A stretch of 64,000 nt of DNA from Bdellovibrionales bacterium (GCA_027459485.1 DAIDIG010000006.1:62001-126000); one strand, 5' to 3'. Positions 52,502-61,728 are shown, counted from the first letter of the stretch. The notes: generated from the letters alone by a model not told the origin. Translations and numbers: made by a program.

Positions 52502-52576
52502 AGCATAGCTCTGTTGTGGCTTGATGAAAAGTTAAATGTCGCTAACAGAACCGTGCGTCGCTATGCTAAAGCTATG
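52502..52576. promoter_or_regulatory. GCTATG repeats between hxlR and the peptide transporter gene
   Basis: AGCATAGC (52502-52509) is inverted to GCTATGCT (52560-52567). GCTATG recurs at 52571-52576, eleven bases (about one helical turn) after the first direct copy at 52560. The spacing suggests a protein-binding array for the divergent HxlR regulator, although a promoter for the transporter could not be fixed. Tentative. Confidence 0.3.
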
Positions 52577-52592
52577 TGATTTGGGGGGAAAA

Positions 52593-54092
52593 ATGAAAAC
52601 AGCAGCCGTTGCCGCCGAGGCTAATGAAGCCTCCGGCTTTTCTTTGCCTGATCTAGTCGCCGCCAAACTTCGCGGCCGCGAGTTCTTAGGTCATCCAGTC
52701 GGTCTATACGTTTTATTTTTAACCGAGATGTGGGAGCGATTTTCATACTACGGCATGATCGCCCTTTTAGTCCTGTACATGAACGACTATCTGCTGACGA
52801 ATGCAACCCGAGCGCACCAGGTTTTTGGTTACGACACCCTTGCTCACTTAATCACTGTGTTTTTTAGCGCCCTCCCGTTTTTCGGGGCGCATTTTAGCAA
52901 GCTCAGTGTTCAGCAGATGAGTTCGCAAATTTACGGCTTATATACCTGTTTCGTTTACGTTACGCCGTTTTTTGGGGGATTGTTAGCCGACAAGCTTTGG
53001 GGTCAGCATAAATGCGTTTATCTGGGCGGAATTTTAATGGCCATCGGGCATTTTCTGATGGCTTTTGAAAGATGCTTTTTGTTTGCACTTTTGTTTCTCG
53101 TACTAGGTTGCGGCGCCATTAAGCCGAATATTTCGACCCAGGTTGGGAATTTGTACCCCAAAGGCGATGGGCGCCGCGATCGGGCCTTCACAATTTTTTA
53201 CATGGGGATAAATATTGGAGCCGTTTTGGCGCCTTTCATTTGCGGCACACTCAGGCACGTCGTTGGTTGGAGATATGGATTTGCCTCAGCGGGCGTGGGG
53301 ATGCTTCTTGGCCTTGTCGTTTACTACCTTGGGTCTGGTTTGGTACCACGTCAGCCGGCCAAAACGAAAGCCGATCTCGAAAAAGGGATCGACCGTGAAA
53401 TTCAAAACAGCGCGGCCTTCGAGCGACCGGTCAAGCGACCGCTGACAAGTTTGGAGTGGCGCCAGATTTGGGCGCTTGTCATTTTGTGCGCGTTTAACAT
53501 CGCATTTTGGGCCGTGTACATGCAGCAGAGTAACACGCTCATGCTGTGGTCGGCGCAGCGAACGAACTGGCATTTTTGGTTTTTTAATATTCCGCCCGAA
53601 TGGTATGCGAGTTTCAACCCGGCATTTATCATCATGTTTGCACCGCTTCTCGATATTTATTGGGGTTGGCAATCGAAGCGCGGGAAAGAACCGTCAACTG
53701 TATACAAGATGGGAATTGGCTGCTTACTTTTAGGTTTGTCTTATTTCATTATGATGGCGGCAGCGCAATTTGTACCAGCGAGTGAGCGTGGCAGTGTGAT
53801 GTGGTTGACCGGCACAACCGTGATTTTTACCTTGGGTGAGCTGTACTTGTCGCCAACCGGGCTGTCGCTTGTCACCAAAGTGGCACCAGGCCCGCTACTA
53901 AATACAATGATGGGTTGCTGGTTTTTCTCCTATGCTGTCGGGGATTGGGTCAGTGGCGATCTCGGGATGTTTTACAATGTGATGACGAAGCATCATTTTT
54001 TTCAGCTGCTTGCGGGGATCGGAATCGTCACAGGTTTCATTTTCTTTTTGCTCAAACGCCCGCTCAGTCGTAGCATAGGTGCCGACATATGA
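52593..54092 (+). CDS. POT family peptide transporter
   Basis: 499 residues from ATG 52593 (GGGGGG ribosome binding site); an upstream ATG at 52536 is less likely. The hallmark LTEMWERFSYYGMIALLVLYMND lies near residue 45, containing the proton-linked ExxERF-like motif. About twelve to fourteen membrane helices follow. It imports di- and tripeptides with protons. Its stop overlaps the cytochrome gene by four bases (ATGA). Confidence 0.93.
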   Translation: MKTAAVAAEANEASGFSLPDLVAAKLRGREFLGHPVGLYVLFLTEMWERFSYYGMIALLVLYMNDYLLTNATRAHQVFGYDTLAHLITVFFSALPFFGAHFSKLSVQQMSSQIYGLYTCFVYVTPFFGGLLADKLWGQHKCVYLGGILMAIGHFLMAFERCFLFALLFLVLGCGAIKPNISTQVGNLYPKGDGRRDRAFTIFYMGINIGAVLAPFICGTLRHVVGWRYGFASAGVGMLLGLVVYYLGSGLVPRQPAKTKADLEKGIDREIQNSAAFERPVKRPLTSLEWRQIWALVILCAFNIAFWAVYMQQSNTLMLWSAQRTNWHFWFFNIPPEWYASFNPAFIIMFAPLLDIYWGWQSKRGKEPSTVYKMGIGCLLLGLSYFIMMAAAQFVPASERGSVMWLTGTTVIFTLGELYLSPTGLSLVTKVAPGPLLNTMMGCWFFSYAVGDWVSGDLGMFYNVMTKHHFFQLLAGIGIVTGFIFFLLKRPLSRSIGADI

Positions 54093-54574
54093 AGGGCTAT
54101 TTGTCTCTATTCTGTTTTTTGTTTGTGATTTGCGCGTGGGGCCATGCCGGCGAAGTGAATACTCAACCGAACGCCAACTTGAGCGATCGTATGCTCCCTA
54201 GCGAGATGCCGGCCCTTATGGCTCTTAGGCCCGTGTATGACGCCAAGATTAAACCGATTTTTGAAAAGAAATGTTTCGATTGTCATGCGCCGAAGAGGCG
54301 TACACTCCCGTGGTATGCGAGTCTGCCCATTATTAAAGGCATGATTCAAGACGATCTCCATGGCGCAACCGAGCATTTTGACATGACGGATGGAGTGCCG
54401 TTCGGGGGCCAATCATCGCTAAAAAAAGATCTTAAGATCTTAGATAAAGTCGTCAGCCACAACCGCATGCCACCGACACTTTATAAGCTTATGCACCCGA
54501 GTCATGAGCTCACCCCTGAAGAAATGAAAACAATAATAGATTGGATTGCCCTCGGCCAATCGCATTTACAGTAG
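54089..54574 (+). CDS. Exported heme-binding (c-type cytochrome-like) protein
   Basis: 161 residues. A signal peptide (about 1-20) is followed by one CxxCH heme site, CFDCH near residue 68, and a later Met in RMPPTLY as possible axial ligand. The spacing and HPSHELTPEEMKTIIDWI C-terminus fit the 'heme-binding' domain of periplasmic c-type cytochromes. It is translationally coupled to the peptide transporter, an unusual partner. Its role could be electron transfer or a sensor function for uptake. Confidence 0.85.
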   Translation: MKGYLSLFCFLFVICAWGHAGEVNTQPNANLSDRMLPSEMPALMALRPVYDAKIKPIFEKKCFDCHAPKRRTLPWYASLPIIKGMIQDDLHGATEHFDMTDGVPFGGQSSLKKDLKILDKVVSHNRMPPTLYKLMHPSHELTPEEMKTIIDWIALGQSHLQ

Positions 54575-54595
54575 TCAATGACTTAAGGAGTCTTC

Positions 54596-55972
54596 ATGTC
54601 AGAATCTGTGTCTCACGTTCACAACGTTGAACGCGCGGCCGAAACAACGGCGCTCACTCGACAACTCGGTCTGTGGTCGGCCGTTTTCATGTGCATGGGC
54701 AGCGAAATCGGCTCCGGCGTATTTCTGGTTTCGTCCGACATTGCTAGTGCTTTGAGTTCGCCGATGGTCGGTCTTTTAGTTTGGCTCGCGGCGGGGGCCA
54801 TCTCGTTAGCGGGAGCGTTGCTGTTTGCCGAATTGGGGACGATGTTCCCACGCGCGGGCGGTCAATATGTGTTTCTGCGCGAAGCGTACCATCCGCTTGT
54901 GTCTTTTCTTTACGGTTGGACGAATATTTTTGTCATTCAAGCCGGCACGATTGCGGGCGTCGCCGCGGCGTTTTCTAAATTTCTGATGCCGTTCTTCCCC
55001 ATGGTGCGAGTCGGGCGTGAAACGTCGGCGACAATTATCATCATTGTGTTGACGGTATTGAATTTCGTTGGCATCAAACGCGGCGCTCAACTGCTCGATG
55101 CGGTGACTTCGTTCAAAGTCGTCGCGATTCTCGGGTTGATTGTTTACGTTTTATTCTGGAGCCCGCATGGCTCCGTTTCGCCGATGCACTTTTCGTTGGG
55201 CAATTCGACGTTTTCAGCGTTTGGCGTCGCCCTGCTTGCCGCATTCTGGGCATTCGACGGTTGGTACGCCATCACCTTCGTAGCGGGAGAAATGAAAAAC
55301 CCGGCGCGCGATATTCCGCTTTCATCGCTTATCGCCATCATCGGCACGACCGCACTCTACGTTTTGTGCTCGTACGCCTACTACAAAGTTCTGCCGTCGG
55401 CGCAAATCGCGCACTCGTCGTTCGTGGCGGCCGAGGCTGTCAAAATTTTGGGCGGCGATATGGCTGTTCGAATACTCGGTATCGTGGTGATCGTATCCGT
55501 TATCGGGTGTCTGAATGCGACGATTATTTCGGGTGCTCGGGTGATTTACGCGATGGCGAACGACAACGTGCTGCCGCATAAATTGGCGGTGGTGAACCCA
55601 AAAACTCACTCGCCGAATCGCGCCCTCACACTGCAAATGATATGGAGTATCCTACTTGTGTGGAGCGGCACATACGATCAGCTTTTCACTTACGTGATTT
55701 TCGCCGGGTTTATGTTTTATGGTCTCACAGCCGCAGCGGTGATGTGGTTACGCCGGACAAAGCCGGCGCACGATCGGCCGTATAAAGTGCCGTGGTATCC
55801 GGTTTTGCCGATCGTTTACATCTTGTTTACCATCGCCTTTACAATCAATTCACTTGTTGAAAGACCGAAAGAGTCGATGGCGGGTCTTTTGATTGTTGCG
55901 ACCGGTTTACCGGCATTTTATGTGATGAAACGGCTGGCAATGAAAAAGCCGATCGCAAATGCGGTGACATGA
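54596..55972 (+). CDS. APC-family amino acid permease
   Basis: 458 residues, ATG 54596 with GGAG eight bases upstream. About twelve membrane helices; the first begins with MGSEIGSGVFLVSSDIA, the conserved broken helix (GxG) that contacts the substrate. Resembles the LAT/AdiC-type antiporters and ethanolamine-type permeases. The substrate cannot be determined. The 3' end overlaps the opposing rhomboid-fusion gene by 55 bases. Third gene of a likely uptake operon. Confidence 0.9.
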   Translation: MSESVSHVHNVERAAETTALTRQLGLWSAVFMCMGSEIGSGVFLVSSDIASALSSPMVGLLVWLAAGAISLAGALLFAELGTMFPRAGGQYVFLREAYHPLVSFLYGWTNIFVIQAGTIAGVAAAFSKFLMPFFPMVRVGRETSATIIIIVLTVLNFVGIKRGAQLLDAVTSFKVVAILGLIVYVLFWSPHGSVSPMHFSLGNSTFSAFGVALLAAFWAFDGWYAITFVAGEMKNPARDIPLSSLIAIIGTTALYVLCSYAYYKVLPSAQIAHSSFVAAEAVKILGGDMAVRILGIVVIVSVIGCLNATIISGARVIYAMANDNVLPHKLAVVNPKTHSPNRALTLQMIWSILLVWSGTYDQLFTYVIFAGFMFYGLTAAAVMWLRRTKPAHDRPYKVPWYPVLPIVYILFTIAFTINSLVERPKESMAGLLIVATGLPAFYVMKRLAMKKPIANAVT

Positions 55973-57618
55973 TTGATTTCGAGCGCGACTCCGGTTGTGA
56001 TGCATCCGAGAAGAGCCGACACGATCACCGCGCTAGCTAAGATCCCGCGATATTTTGTCATGTAAGCCGTTGCGCCGATGCAACTGAAAATCCCGAGAGA
56101 ACAGCCGATGTCGACTTCGTTCAAGAATGCGGGCAAGGCGGCGGGCCAAAAAAGCTTCAACATCGGGAACATCGCCAGCGACGTCAAAACGTTTGAAAAC
56201 ATTGAACCCGCCAAAAATGCGATACAGGTCACGGTTGATCCGATAATGACTTCGCAAAAAGCAACCAAGGTAAATAAGAGGACGAGGTTGAAGCTAAGGT
56301 GAAATAAATTCCAGTGGAGAAGCCCTGGTAAGACCAACGTCGCGAGACTGTTCAGCGCCGAGTGCGCGTGGAACATGTGATTCCAAGAATAAACGTATCG
56401 CCACTTGATGTAAGACCGAATTTTTCCCTGATTGTTCATCGTGAGCACATAAACCATGATATTGGTTGCGATCAAAGCCAGTGTGATCGGCATACGCGAA
56501 ATGGCCTCGAGCCAATTCGAAGGTAGCGGCCGGGCGAGCAATTCATTAGGCAAAAGCTTTTCGACAAAGGGCCGCAATTTCGGCTTTTTCAAAGAATGAG
56601 CGAGGGTGGCGGTTAACGTTCGAGCGAAACCACCGGGATAAATAGCGCGAAATAACCCATACCAAGCCCGCCATGAGACTCGCGCAGTTGCCGATACTAA
56701 AAAAAGCGGGCGCCACTCGTTCGGCGAGAATTTTTCTTTGTAAGCATGCAAAGACTGAAAGCCGTATACGGAATTTCCGCGTCGAAAAATAAAATCAAGG
56801 GCGCTGTATAACTTCGGTCGGGCGGATCGTTCAGCGGCGCTCAGGCCGGCAAGCGGTGCCATGCCGAGGGTGATATTCGTTACGCCTTGCCTTTCGAGAT
56901 GCGCAATCGCTTCGATGATTAAAAGTTCAGTCGTGCCGAGTGGCGCTTCCGGGTCGCGAATGAGATCGACCAAATACCAAGCTTTTCGTTGTTGAGTGGG
57001 TACCGCGGCAAGGTAGCCATAAATTTGACCCTCAAACATTAGCATAAAATATTTCTTAAATTTCATGAGGGCCCAAGGGTCGAGACGGTTTAGAAAACCA
57101 AGTGGAACAGAAAGTCGTGAGCCGAGCCACCTGGCGTTAAGAGACTCGAGTTCTGTAAACTCGTCGGCGCTTAAATTTGACGGTTGAAATTCGGTAATTC
57201 TAGCTCCGCGCCGAGAGAGCTGACGTGCTACTGGCAAAGCACGCAATCGGTCGGAGCGCGTGATACTCCCGTCGAGATGAAACCATGGCTCAGTGCCAAT
57301 TTGGACGACAAATTTTTCGCCCGCGCGCAACTGCTCGGCAAGCTCTTGTGAAACCGGTAATATAACGGCGTCTTTGCGCCTCGCCCGAGCGGCGACACCG
57401 AAAGCATCAATGAGCGGCAACCATAGATTCTTATCGCCAACTGGGTCGGATGCGCCGATCCACGCCGTCGGCGTTTCGACATATGCAATAACAGCAGTGT
57501 CTTGGCCGTTGGACCATTCGAAATGCTTGTAGTCTCGATACAAAGTGAGAAACGCAGTTGAAGCGCTTGCATACTTCGAATAAAAATCGATGAGTTGATC
57601 GCGCATATCAAGGCTCAA
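55918..57618 (-). CDS. DUF2156 (lysyl-phosphatidylglycerol synthase-like) domain fused to a rhomboid protease
   Basis: 566 residues from TTG 57618 (GGGAG eight bases upstream). The N-terminal part (about 1-320) matches DUF2156, the double GNAT domain of MprF-type aminoacyl-lipid synthases (IGASDPVGD, AWYLVDLIRDPEAPLGTTELL, LGMAPLAGL). Six hydrophobic segments (about 378-565) form a rhomboid module. Residues aligning with GlpG catalytic and oxyanion positions are all present: H440 and N444 in HWNLFHLSFN, S507 in GCSLG, H550 in NHVTAFAIG. The fusion order differs from MprF, where membrane helices come first. It overlaps the upstream receiver-like gene by four bases. Substrate unknown. Confidence 0.8.
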   Translation of the reverse strand: MSLDMRDQLIDFYSKYASASTAFLTLYRDYKHFEWSNGQDTAVIAYVETPTAWIGASDPVGDKNLWLPLIDAFGVAARARRKDAVILPVSQELAEQLRAGEKFVVQIGTEPWFHLDGSITRSDRLRALPVARQLSRRGARITEFQPSNLSADEFTELESLNARWLGSRLSVPLGFLNRLDPWALMKFKKYFMLMFEGQIYGYLAAVPTQQRKAWYLVDLIRDPEAPLGTTELLIIEAIAHLERQGVTNITLGMAPLAGLSAAERSARPKLYSALDFIFRRGNSVYGFQSLHAYKEKFSPNEWRPLFLVSATARVSWRAWYGLFRAIYPGGFARTLTATLAHSLKKPKLRPFVEKLLPNELLARPLPSNWLEAISRMPITLALIATNIMVYVLTMNNQGKIRSYIKWRYVYSWNHMFHAHSALNSLATLVLPGLLHWNLFHLSFNLVLLFTLVAFCEVIIGSTVTCIAFLAGSMFSNVLTSLAMFPMLKLFWPAALPAFLNEVDIGCSLGIFSCIGATAYMTKYRGILASAVIVSALLGCITTGVALEINHVTAFAIGFFIASRFIT

Positions 57619-58742
57619 GCGATGGGCTCCCTAATATGAAGCTGAGAAATCTCTCGAATCTGCGGGTGCATCGGGCAGTAATTCAAAGCATCTTTGAAAA
57701 TCTCATCGCTGCTTTTAATGCGGATTCGGCCAAGATGCGCGGCCGGGGTGCAGGGGTTTAAACGTAAAGCTGATTCATAAGCTGAAAAAGCTTCGCCTTC
57801 GAGACCGAGTTTTTCATAGGCGTGCCCTACAGTTTCAGAAACCTCCCAAAAATTCGGGTACATCAATTTCACGCGCCGCAGGTCGGATTTGGCGAATTTA
57901 ATGTTGCCGTGTTTTATGATATCGCGAAATTGTCTGACCTTCTCTCGAGCCGCCCACCGACTAATTAGACGATTTGATGTCAGCTTGAGCAGCGCCGTCC
58001 AACACGTAACTAGGTTTGTTGAATACCCCTGAAGATCGAAAAATATTTCGCTGTATTGGCGCAAGGCTCGAGTTTTGCCGGGATCTCGAGATAAAAATAC
58101 GATCGGGGTCAAGCTACCGTGGTGGGACCTTTTAAATTTAGCAGCCCAATTGACCATATCATCTGTTGCGCAGTCCTCACATATCAATATCGTGCCGATT
58201 CGGGCCCCGTGCTTTTCTAAAAGTGTTTTGAGTTCAATTGTATTTTTGACCTGCTCAACGGCGTGCCAATGCGAGCGGGGTCCGGCTTCGAACAAAGCCT
58301 CTAAAGCGTCGGCGTGTCCGCGAGTGGAGACAAGAACCAAAATGTCTCGAAATCGCGCCCGCTGTTCGTTCGCTTTTTGAATCGCCTGGTGGAGCTGTTT
58401 GGCGCCGAGAGGGCGCGAGACAACGGAGTCGATGCGGCGAAATCGGGCCGATGGCGCCCGTGCAGCGACTTCACCCCCGAATGCTCCGTCAGCTATAAAT
58501 ACAAATGGCACAAGATCGACGTCCGGCCTATTGCGAAATATTGAAAATAACTGAAAACGGTTAGGATCCGTCGGGTCGAAACAAGCGATGACGAGTTGAA
58601 GGCGGCTCTTTTCGCGCTCGACATAATAGCGCAAATGGGCAAGCGAGCGAGCTGGTAAAATTTGGCCGTAACCGAAATCAAGTAAGAGTCTTTCAAGTAC
58701 GCCTAATGTTTGTTTGTCTAAGCTGTAGATAATGGCCGACAA
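57615..58742 (-). CDS. Double degenerate receiver plus TPR protein coupled to the rhomboid fusion
   Basis: 375 residues from TTG 58742 (GGAG ten bases upstream). Two receiver-like domains (about 1-125 and 130-255) are followed by a helical TPR-like region (about 270-375; EAFSAYESALRLNPCTPAAHL). Domain 1 keeps an acidic CFDPTD where the phosphoacceptor should be, but the helper acidic pair and the Lys (VSRPLG, normally KP) are altered. Domain 2 keeps ICEDCATDD but is also atypical. It may be a scaffold that reads phosphorylation or proteins. The 3' end overlaps the rhomboid gene by four bases. Confidence 0.7.
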   Translation of the reverse strand: MSAIIYSLDKQTLGVLERLLLDFGYGQILPARSLAHLRYYVEREKSRLQLVIACFDPTDPNRFQLFSIFRNRPDVDLVPFVFIADGAFGGEVAARAPSARFRRIDSVVSRPLGAKQLHQAIQKANEQRARFRDILVLVSTRGHADALEALFEAGPRSHWHAVEQVKNTIELKTLLEKHGARIGTILICEDCATDDMVNWAAKFKRSHHGSLTPIVFLSRDPGKTRALRQYSEIFFDLQGYSTNLVTCWTALLKLTSNRLISRWAAREKVRQFRDIIKHGNIKFAKSDLRRVKLMYPNFWEVSETVGHAYEKLGLEGEAFSAYESALRLNPCTPAAHLGRIRIKSSDEIFKDALNYCPMHPQIREISQLHIREPIA

Positions 58743-58813
58743 GCGAAAAACTCTCCAACGTCAAAGCTTCTACTTTAATTGATTATGAGCTGTCGATCGA
58801 ATACATTACAATA

Positions 58814-59566
58814 GTGTCGATCATTCAGGCCATATTATTCTCATTACTAATGGCAATTGCGAAGGCGGGCTTGGGCGATAACCGGCTCAGTGGAGTCAAA
58901 GGCTTCTACACGCCCCGCATCTCGAGTCTCATCGCGCAGGTCGAATCGGGTGATGCCCCGAAACCACAGTCATCTATCGAGCTGACTTGTTACCGTCACC
59001 CGTCAGACAAGTACTACATCGGCGTCAAACAAGTTCTTTTGATTCATGCGGCAATTGAAAAGGTGAAGGCAGTTCTCGACGATATCAACAATTATGATCA
59101 TTTGTTTCCGGGTTACAAAGATGTTCGTGTCGTCAGCCGCAATGGTGCTGACCTTCTCACTTACTGGGAGCAAACCGCGCCTCTGCCGATTATCCCGAAT
59201 ATCAAATACGAAATTTTGTACCACATCAGTGAACTGAAAAATTCGGCGCGGCTCTATCGTTATCAGTTATACAAACCTACGCGTATCACGGCCAGCGACG
59301 GATTTATTTTGATCAGGAGTGTGGACGCGGCCACGACTTCTTACGTGGAGTATGATTTTTTTAACGCCAATTGGGGTGCCGCTAAAATTTTAGGTGCGAA
59401 AAAAATCTGGCGAGACTCAGTCGAAGGCCTGGCGTTATCAGACCTTGCCACCAAACTTCGCGCTGAGAATGATTCTTGGTCGGACGAAAGGTCGCGTCGT
59501 GAGAGCCGTAAATGGCTGAAGAGAGAGCAAGTCGAAAACTGCGTGAACCATCGAATCGCGTTGTAG
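58814..59566 (+). CDS. Exported START/SRPBCC-type lipid-binding-like protein
   Basis: 250 residues from GTG 58814. The N-terminal hydrophobic segment (about 2-20, ending in AKAG) looks like a signal peptide. The central part (about 65-215) matches the START/polyketide-cyclase fold with the hallmark KVKAVLDDINNYDHLFPGYKDVRVV. Such domains bind lipids or hydrophobic ligands. It diverges from the double-receiver gene by 71 bases; possible functional link to the lipid-modifying-like DUF2156 protein next to it is inference. Confidence 0.75.
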   Translation: MSIIQAILFSLLMAIAKAGLGDNRLSGVKGFYTPRISSLIAQVESGDAPKPQSSIELTCYRHPSDKYYIGVKQVLLIHAAIEKVKAVLDDINNYDHLFPGYKDVRVVSRNGADLLTYWEQTAPLPIIPNIKYEILYHISELKNSARLYRYQLYKPTRITASDGFILIRSVDAATTSYVEYDFFNANWGAAKILGAKKIWRDSVEGLALSDLATKLRAENDSWSDERSRRESRKWLKREQVENCVNHRIAL

Positions 59567-59592
59567 CTGCAGTCAAGTGCGCGGCGCGAGTG

Positions 59593-60429
59593 CTACAAAT
59601 CAAACGCGAGGCCGGCGTAGGCGAACTGTTGAGTCGCGCACTTGTACTGCAGGTATTTCATTCGCGGGTCATTGCCATTGTAGTATCCGATCAGGGCGCG
59701 CATGCCTTGGGTATGCCCTTCGCTGAAGTGATCGGCGGCGGCAAAACCCGCTTGCACGTTCACGGTCATATTCATGTCCTTGACGCCGCCTTCGACGAGG
59801 CTTGCCGCAAAATAAGGTCGGATTTGCTGCGGAGTCGGCGACGCGCCGAGCGGGTACCATTCGGCAAATTGTTCGGCCCAGAGAAATTTCATGTTCGGGT
59901 GTGACATGAAATATGGCTTAAGCCCCGCACCCAAACGCCAACGCCGGTCGATGTCGTGCACGACGCGCATATCGAGTGATTCATTGCCCACGTCGACGTA
60001 CATCAGGCTCGGGTCGGCGATGTTGTCAGAAATATGGCCGGATTCGTGCGTCCAGATAATCGCCATTCTCCACGTTTTGGTGAATTCCATGTCATAGCTG
60101 AGCCCGACGCGCGCATCGATGGTTTCGAATTTGGTTTCGGTCATTCCGTTTGCGTCCTGTAATCTGTAAGATGCGTTGGCAGAGCCGTGAATAACCAACT
60201 GACCCGGATACTTAAGGTCGGGAAACCCGAGAAGAGCGACGGCGCCGCCCAGAGCCCCCCACGCATTGCCGCCGCTTCGCCCGTAGAGTTCGGATTGCGG
60301 GTCGAAAAACAACCCGTAGGATTCATATTGACCGAAATCGGATTGCGGATTGATGACAAGTTTCGCAAACGCGACGGACGAGATAAACAATGTAATAAGA
60401 ACGGCCAAAGTCACAATTTTAGTTTTCAT
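59593..60429 (-). CDS. Outer-membrane protein, DUF1207-like
   Basis: 278 residues. The signal peptide ends at VAFA (about residue 22). Alternating polar and hydrophobic strands, a THESGHISDN motif near residue 120 and a C-terminus ending in Phe-Asp-Leu fit a beta-barrel. The HESxH motif and the final QQFAYAGL resemble DUF1207 proteins. No ribosome binding site is apparent. It diverges from another outer-membrane protein. Substrate unknown. Confidence 0.7.
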   Translation of the reverse strand: MKTKIVTLAVLITLFISSVAFAKLVINPQSDFGQYESYGLFFDPQSELYGRSGGNAWGALGGAVALLGFPDLKYPGQLVIHGSANASYRLQDANGMTETKFETIDARVGLSYDMEFTKTWRMAIIWTHESGHISDNIADPSLMYVDVGNESLDMRVVHDIDRRWRLGAGLKPYFMSHPNMKFLWAEQFAEWYPLGASPTPQQIRPYFAASLVEGGVKDMNMTVNVQAGFAAADHFSEGHTQGMRALIGYYNGNDPRMKYLQYKCATQQFAYAGLAFDL

Positions 60430-60471
60430 GTGCTTAATTAAACGAAGAAGTTACGAGTTTGTCATTAGGTA

Positions 60472-61728
60472 TTGTCAGTGAGACTGAGACTCGTTACGAT
60501 TCGAAAATGCATCGAGGGTACCAAACTGAAATATAGAAACCTATTTTGTATCGTGGCTTTATTATGGGGTGGTTGGACATTTGCGCAAGGTCTCATCCCG
60601 GTGCAGGAACTGCCTCAGTACGCCCCGGATAAGGCGGCCTCGATTGACAATATCAATTTTGATTTTCACGGCGGTGCCGTGCTTTGGTACTACCGGCCGA
60701 ATCAATCCTATATCGATGAAAACTTTAATATCAATTTCACCTACGTCGACTTCGATGCAGTATACAAGAACTACGGCGTTCACGCCGAGGCAAGATTCAG
60801 TAGCCCCAAATACCGTGGGTACTACAAGGGCGATGTTTGGTACCAAGAGGCGTATGGCTATTACCGACTTCAAAACTCCATTCTTAAAATCGGCAAAGAA
60901 TATACGCATTTTGGCAAGTTCTGGGATGGCTCGTATTACGGCAATGTGTTGTACTACGACGGGCTTTTGCTCAATCCTGACAACGGCATTTCATGGGAAG
61001 GGCAGCTTCATAATTCACATGGTTGGCAAGCGAATTATTACTTACAATATTTTGTGATCGACGGTGGGACGAACGGATCTCTCGACCCGTTTGGTGAAAC
61101 GGGTGAAGGCGGGCTCAACGGCGAAGAAACGGGCGACGGAGCGCCGATCGACCCCGCGTGCATCAACAGTAACGGCAATTTTATCTATGGCTGCCAGTCG
61201 GGTCGCGATTCAATTTCAATACCGGGTGCGCATCGACGTAACGAAGCGATCGCGCGGTTCAATCAAATTTGGTCGCTATCTCACCACAACACTCTGACGT
61301 TCGGGTTAAATTACGAGTATTTGCTCGCCGATTTATCGCCTCTTTTGCCGCGGCGATTTAACGTCAATCGTTATGGAGTCGACACCTCATTTTCGCATTT
61401 AAATTTCTCGGTATTTTTTGAGTGGGTTCACCAGCAAGGGTACACGGTGACGGATTATCCGCTTGAAGACAATCCTTCTAAAAACATCGACTATTATTGG
61501 GCGGGGACAAGCTACAAGTTCGGCAAATACGTCGCGTATTTTAATTACAGCGACGGCTTCTACCATGATGAAGACATCCATGACATCACAGAAATCCCCG
61601 GCGTCAGTTATCAGTTAAACAAAATATTCTCTGGAGCGCTCGAATTCGCCAATTGGTATCGGACTCAGGCCGGCAGCTTCAGCGTCAATGACAATAGCCT
61701 GAATCTCATCTTGCGAGCGGATATTTAA
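60472..61728 (+). CDS. Porin-like outer-membrane protein
   Basis: About 418 residues; the start is uncertain (TTG 60472 or GTG 60478). A hydrophobic signal segment ending in TFAQ (about residue 39) is preceded by an unusually long basic stretch. The mature protein is Tyr- and Asn-rich with many amphipathic strands, typical of a 16- to 18-stranded beta barrel, ending near NLILRADI. A Gly/Glu-rich loop with two cysteines (about 210-245) may be an external loop. The channel substrate is unknown. Confidence 0.72.
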   Translation: MSVRLRLVTIRKCIEGTKLKYRNLFCIVALLWGGWTFAQGLIPVQELPQYAPDKAASIDNINFDFHGGAVLWYYRPNQSYIDENFNINFTYVDFDAVYKNYGVHAEARFSSPKYRGYYKGDVWYQEAYGYYRLQNSILKIGKEYTHFGKFWDGSYYGNVLYYDGLLLNPDNGISWEGQLHNSHGWQANYYLQYFVIDGGTNGSLDPFGETGEGGLNGEETGDGAPIDPACINSNGNFIYGCQSGRDSISIPGAHRRNEAIARFNQIWSLSHHNTLTFGLNYEYLLADLSPLLPRRFNVNRYGVDTSFSHLNFSVFFEWVHQQGYTVTDYPLEDNPSKNIDYYWAGTSYKFGKYVAYFNYSDGFYHDEDIHDITEIPGVSYQLNKIFSGALEFANWYRTQAGSFSVNDNSLNLILRADI

